From the NCBI GenBank assembly GCA_037953745.1, contig JBAKBP010007967.1, forward strand, positions 31,112-95,111: DNA of 64,000 nucleotides, written 5' to 3'. The notes under the pieces are model-generated. The model searched no databases, was not told where the DNA came from, and saw nothing but the letters and a program-made list of their open reading frames with translations. This document shows positions 59,151-64,000 of the stretch, in pieces. The position numbers and the translations under genes were made by a program. The DNA comes from Lithodes maja (Eukaryota; Arthropoda; Malacostraca; Decapoda; Lithodidae). Every line of letters starts with the position of its first letter. Within the stretch, counting starts at the first letter, position 1.

Positions 59151-60209
59151 ATGAATTCTAGCCCAGCCTCGGAGTCCCCAGGGGGGGGGACCATAAATGC
59201 CCCCACACAATTACCTGGACCTCGGCCTGTTACTCTTTATATTAATTTCTGCAACATTCGTGGACTTTCCTCTAACTTTCATTCTGTTGAGCACCATCTC
59301 TCCTCCTACAAACCTGATCTTCTCTTCCTCACCGAAACTCAGGTGTCTGTAGCAACATCCAGCAGCCCCTTCTCTGTATCCTCCTACTTTCTCTATCCTA
59401 GTTTCAAAGCCAAAGGCGGATGTTGTGCATATGTGCACAACAAACTCACTTGCTCTCGTGTTCCCGATTTCGACTCCTCTGAATTCTCAACTTTATGGCT
59501 CAAACTTTCCTGTCATTCACTTACTAAATATTTCTGTGCTGTCTATCTTTCCCCTAACTCTATCAACTTTCCCAAATTCTTTGACTATCTAAACTCTACA
59601 GTGGAACACATTCTATCCATTTCTCCTTTCTCAGAAATCTCCATCTTAGGAGATTTCAACGTTCACCACCGCCAATGGCTCTCCTCTCACACTACTGATC
59701 CACCTGGTGAACAAGCCTATGTCTTTTCTATCCTAAATGACCTAGAGCAGTTAGTTCAGCAACCCACCCGTATCCCGGATCGCATCGGAGATCGGCCCAA
59801 CATTCTTGGCCTGTTTCTAACTTCTAACCCTTCTTCTTATACTGTCGATCTTTTCTCTCCTTTGGGCTCCTCCGACCATAAACTTATCTCTGTCACCTGT
59901 CCTATCTCTCCAGTACGGCCACCCGATCCTCCTAACCAGCGGCGCTTGTGGCACTTTGGCGCTGCCGACTGGGAGGCTCTTCGGCAGTACTTCTTTGATT
60001 TCCCATGGAATTATTTCTGCTTCCATGGCCGAGGACCCTCGGAGAGTGCTGAACGCATTACCGAGGTAATCCTATCGGGCATGGAAGCATACATTCCATT
60101 CTCTTTCTCTCAGACTAATGCTAAAAAATCTTGGTTTACTCACACCTGTTCTACTGCTGTCCGCAATAAGGAGGAAGCATTCAAACGGTACCGACGCCTT
60201 AACCTCTGA
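59151..60209 (+). pseudogene. LINE A copy 2 endonuclease half of ORF
   Basis: The ATG at 59151 is preferred to an upstream in-frame ATG because it follows the A-rich 5' UTR and starts a Pro/Ser/Gly leader (MNSSPASESPGGG). APE endonuclease motifs: NFCNIRGLSSN, LLFLTETQVS, ISILGDFNVHH, GSSDHKLIS. The frame closes at 60209 only because it runs seven bases into the TTAA-1 element at 60203. Without that insertion the frame would continue directly into the RT half, as it does in copy 1. Confidence 0.9.
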
Positions 60210-60815
60210 AGTGCGCACGGGGGTAAATGAAAACGTCCCCCTGTGCTGACGTATTTGAGGTTTTTCGTCACTAAAATATTCATTGTACCATTAATAGCAT
60301 TAATAATTATCCATATGCGCCTATTATGGGTTGATTATAAAGGTATTAACCTGAAACAACAATAAAACGAGTGAAAACAGCGTTTGGATGGTCAAAATCG
60401 GAGATATAGCCCGCGAGTTGTATAATCTATGGGTGAGGCAAACTCCTTTCCCGCCAATTTCCCCCAAGGCCACTGAGACACAGTCGATCGATACTCTCTC
60501 TCTCTCTCTTGCACTCGATGGCCATCAGTGATGACAACACCCTGCTTGCAACTCGCTAATGTTAGCACGAAAATATACCTCAGAATAAGGGAATAATAGG
60601 GAAAATAGGTGATAACTGAGGAATAGGAGGAAAGTGGGGAAGGAGGGGAGGTAGAGGACTGAGATTTTGCATGGCCCAGGGGCCAAAAAAAAAAAAAAAA
60701 TAAAAAAAAAAAAAAAATTTCGATGTAAAAAGTTGATTTTTAGTTTTACTTACTCCAGAGAGTCTTCCCGCAGTCCGCCGGCCGAACTCTAAAGAGTCTT
60801 CCCGCAGTTCCCGGG
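60203..60815 (+). mobile_element. TTAA-1 non-autonomous element, copy c
   Basis: 613 bp bounded by TTAA at 60199-60202 and 60816-60819. Ends CCTCTGAAGTGCGC and, read inward from the right, CCCGGGAACTGCGG. The uninterrupted LINE A copy at 17697-17720 (minus) shows the empty site with a single TTAA, which proves both the boundaries and the 4-bp duplication. Confidence 0.96.
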
Positions 60816-60816
60816 T

Positions 60817-62698
60817 TAAAACTCAAGACTCTCATTCTTCATATGTTTCTGCCCGGAATCAAGCCAAATCTGTTCTTCGACTTGCCAAACACTCTTTCAT
60901 CAATAATAAATGCACTGAACTATCCAACTCTAGCTCTTCCCAAGCTTTCTGGCATCTAGCCAAAAACCTCTCCAACAATTTCTCTTCCTCGTCTTTCCCT
61001 CCCCTTTCCCACTCTGATGGCACAACCATCACTTCTTCCTCTGACAAAGCTAAACTCTTCGCTCAAACTTTTGCTAGAAACTCCACCTTGGATGATTCCG
61101 GTGCTATTCCTCCCTCTCCGCCCTCCTCTCTCTTACTTATGCCTAATATCCTAATCTCTTCTAAAGATGTACTTTCTACCCTCTCTGGGCTTAACACTAA
61201 TAAGGCGTACGGTCCGGACGGTGTTTCTCCTGTTGTTCTCAAAAACTGTGCTTCCGTGCTGACTCCCTGCCTAGGCAAACTCTTTCGTCTCTGTCTATCC
61301 TCTAACGTCTTCCCTTCATGCTGGAAGTTTGCTCACATTCAACCTGTCCCAAAGAAGGGTGACCGCTCTCAACCCTCGAACTATCGTCCAATTGCTCTCA
61401 TTTCTTGTCTTTCTAAAGTTTTTGAAACTCTTCTTGCTTCCAAATTTCTTAAGCATTTCTCTTCTCATAATCTGCTCTCAGATCGCCAGTATGGCTTCCT
61501 TAAGGGTCGCTCTACTGGTGATCTTCTTTCATATCTTACTAACTCTTGGTCATCCTCCTTTCGGGACTTCGGTGAGACTTTTTCTATTGCACTAGACATA
61601 TCGAAAGCCTTCGATAGAGTCTGGCATAAATCTTTAATTTCTAAACTACCCTCCTTCGGTTTCTATCCCTCCATCTGTGCCTTTGTCTCTAATTTCCTTT
61701 CCGGCCGTTCCATAGCCGCGGTTGTGGACGGCCATTGTTCACTTCCTCACCCTATAAACTCCGGTGTTCCTCAGGGCTCTGTCCTATCTCCTATTCTCTT
61801 TCTAATTTTTATAAATGATCTCCTTAACTGTACCTTAATTCCCATCCATTCATACGCAGACGACTCAACCTTACACTACTCCATTAGTTTTTCAGAACGC
61901 CCCAGCCAGCAATCCCTCAACGACAAACGTAATGAAGCCATAGAACTCTTAAATTCTGATCTAAATACTATTTCCAATTGGGGCAGAGAAAACCTTGTTA
62001 ACTTTAATGCTTCCAAAACCCAATTTCTCCATCTATCTACCCGTCAGGATCTCCCAGCGGACTATCCCTTATTCTTCAACAATACAAAAATCAACCCTTC
62101 ATCTTCTCTCAATATTCTTGGTGTCTCTTTTTCTTCTGCTCTCATTTGGAAGGACCATATTACCAGTCTTGCTAAGGCAGCCTCCCATAAGCTGTGTGTG
62201 CTCAACCGCCTTAGGGGGTTCTTTTCCCCTGCACAGCTTCTTGCTCTGTACAGGGGCATAGTGCGCCCTTGTATTGAGTATTGTTCACATGTGTGGGTAG
62301 GTTCCTCTCACACCACTCTCCTAGACAAGGTTGAAAGGAAGGCCTTTCGTATCATTAACTCCCGTCCACTCACCAACTCTCTGCAATCTCTCTTTCTCCG
62401 CCGCAATGTTGCATCTCTCTCGCTATTCTATCTCTACTATAATAATCAGTGTTCCTCAGAGCAATCCCAGTGCATACCACCTCCTTTATGTAGGGCACGT
62501 GGTACCCGTCTTGCAACTCAATCCCACCCCTACTCCGTGCAACTCTCCAACCCAAGAGTGAAACGTTACTCTCAAACTTTCTTCTACTCAACAGCTGAGC
62601 TCTGGAACTCTCTCCCAGAATCAGTCTTTCCCGCTTCCTATGACTTAAATTGCTTCAAACTCCGTGTGTCCAGGCATTTTGGCTCGAACGTCCCTTGA
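60817..62698 (+). pseudogene. LINE A copy 2 reverse transcriptase half of ORF
   Basis: Open from the TTAA-1 border to TGA after FGSNVP. Motifs: KAYGPDGVSPVVLKN, NYRPIALISCLSKVF, IALDISKAFDRVWHK, GVPQGSVLSPILF, HSYADDS, then LYRGIVRPCIEYCSHVW. It lies in a different register from the endonuclease half because the 617-bp insertion (613 + 4) is not a multiple of three. No other stop or frame break is present. Confidence 0.92.
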
Positions 62699-62801
62699 TT
62701 TTGGCCCTGTCACTCTTTCAACTATGGGGGAGGCACTCGCTATAGGCAGTTATGCCTTTTGCCTCCCTCATTCACATAGAAAAAATAAAAAAAATAAACA
62801 A

Positions 62802-62882
62802 AAATAAAGCCCAGAGTGAAGAAGTGATTTTTTGTTTTTCTCTTAAGTACCGTAAATAAAGCCCAGAGCGAAGAAGTGATTT
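62802..62882. repeat. 52-bp minisatellite, right part
   Basis: Just over one and a half units continue after LINE A copy 2 (AAATAAAGCCCAGAG twice), showing that the LINE landed inside the array. Confidence 0.92.
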
Positions 62883-63659
62883 TATATATTTCATATAATT
62901 ATTTTATTCTTATTTTATATTATGTTTGTTTGTTTTATCCTGGTATACAACAGGTTCGGCCTTACATGGACACTTCACGTATACGCTATATACGAACACG
63001 TGACAATTGTGTATGTCTATCTATATCAATTAATTGCACGTGGAAGAAAGAAAATGGTACCGGTATTTTATAATATGTAACCAACCCTCGCATTTACTTT
63101 TCACAACATGAATTTAAGAAATATTAGATTGAGAAATATATTCAGCAAGTTGATGGTGTATACAGCTGATAGCTACAAACAAAATTAATATAACACTATT
63201 TAGGACAAAAAAAGTGTAGCCTACAAATAAATGCCACCGTATATAAATAAGGCTATATCAATAGTGCTCTTAGTTTAATGACGTGTTGCATAGGAAACCA
63301 AAAACTTTACCGGTACTCTTATTGTTGGACAAGACGATAATCAAACACAAAACATTTCCGCTGTGTGATTAACAATACCTCTACCACTCCAGTGTAAATC
63401 TAATCTCTTTGGAGGACAGCCTAATTTTATGATCATTAACATAAATAATAATACAACAATTATTGTATGATCTGTTTGACCCAATAGCAATTTTGTTGAA
63501 ACACATATTAAATAATTGGACATTACATATTTAAAGTTATAAAGGGACAACAATAATCTTATCTACATTAGGTGAATTCCCACTTTTTCAGTATTTACAA
63601 GATTCCTTAACCATTACATTTATACATGAATCATTAGGTTGTTGGGTTTTTGTATTAGT
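62883..63659. other. AT-rich spacer
   Basis: No gene, element terminus or tandem repeat recognised. Confidence 0.45.
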
Positions 63660-63660
63660 T

Positions 63661-64000
63661 TCTTTGGTTGGTGTTTTATTATAATGGTATGGGTATGAAT
63701 CTTTGGTTGGTGTTTTATTATAATGTATGGGTATGAATCTTTGGTTGGTGTTTTATTATAATGGTATGGGTATGAATCTTTGGTTGGTGTTTTATTATAA
63801 TGGTATGGGTATGAATCTTTGGTTGGTGTTTTATTATAATGGTATGGGTATGAATCTTTGGTTGGGTTTTATTATAATGGTATGGGTATGAATCTTTGGT
63901 TGGTGTTTTATTATAATGGTATGGGTATGAATCTTTGGTTGGTGTTTTATTATAATGGTATGGGTATGAATCTTTGGTTGGTGTTTTATTATAATGGTAT
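63661..64000. repeat. 39-bp minisatellite, continues beyond the window
   Basis: About nine units of TTTGGTTGGTGTTTTATTAT followed by AATGGTATGGGTATGAATC. One unit lacks a GG, another lacks GT. The array runs to the last base of the window. Confidence 0.95.

Larger units (their letters stand above)
58895..62800 (+). mobile_element. LINE A copy 2, full length, inserted in the 52-bp array
   Basis: About 256 bp of 5' UTR ending in an A-run (59129-59150), one long ORF, a short 3' UTR identical in plan to copy 1 (CACTCTTTCAACTATGGGGG) and an A-rich tail. Flanked by a 30-bp match (58865-58894 and 62802-62831, one mismatch) consistent with a target duplication, although the tandem array makes its length ambiguous. 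A TTAA-1 element lies inside the ORF. Confidence 0.92.

Overview
The window is eukaryotic intergenic or intronic DNA, almost certainly from an arthropod and most likely a decapod crustacean. It is AT-rich, full of (TC)n, (TA)n and AGGTTAGG-like simple sequence, and packed with nested retrotransposons and minisatellites. The CR1 elements with an SGNH-esterase ORF1, the DIRS-like tyrosine-recombinase element and the long minisatellites all fit that guess, but species cannot be settled from sequence alone. The only likely host coding sequence is one exon of an SLC7-type amino-acid transporter (31439-31660, minus strand).

Layout. 1-~6326: Ty3/gypsy element A (plus strand), with gag tail, long pol and 3' region; its 5' end lies outside the window. 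6331-6959: a 0.63 kb element flanked by TTAA (family called TTAA-1 here). 7059-7381: short TIR element flanked by TA. 8061-11917: decayed DIRS-like element (minus) whose tyrosine recombinase is cut by a second TTAA-1 copy and by a tRNA-headed SINE. 12.8-14.7 kb: tandem arrays, one split by a TTAA-2 element. 15.1-22.3 kb: 5' part of a CR1 LINE (plus), with a second LINE (LINE A, minus) inserted in its 5' UTR repeats. 22.3-28.2 kb: a block holding a GC-rich retroposon and an apparently intact CR1 on the minus strand. 28159-29075: 3' part of a CR1, starting about 4 bp from where the first CR1 stops, so the two look like halves of one split element. 29-32.7 kb: old repeats and the transporter exon. 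32738-45114: a chain of TTAA-flanked elements sharing their TTAA junctions, one carrying an RTE/R4-like LINE, with a complete 9.83 kb Ty3/gypsy element B (minus, two 1340-bp LTRs, target duplication GTTAA) inserted in one junction. 46.8-51.4 kb: two copies of a reverse-transcriptase element with a Cys-rich N-terminus and a nuclease-like C-terminus. 51.4-58.9 kb: minisatellites (147, 48, 63, 31 and 52 bp units). 58895-62800: full-length LINE A (plus) inserted in the 52-bp array and broken only by a third TTAA-1 copy. 63.66 kb to the end: a 39-bp minisatellite running off the edge.

How the parts relate. There is no operon-like pathway. The logic is insertion order. Several loci give filled and empty sites inside the window: LINE A with and without the TTAA-1 element, the recombinase frame that continues across TTAA-1, and CR1 halves that abut. 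These give strong internal evidence for the boundaries, target duplications and relative ages stated below. Most element names are family-level; clade names for LINE A, the RTE/R4-like LINE and the 47-50 kb element are tentative.
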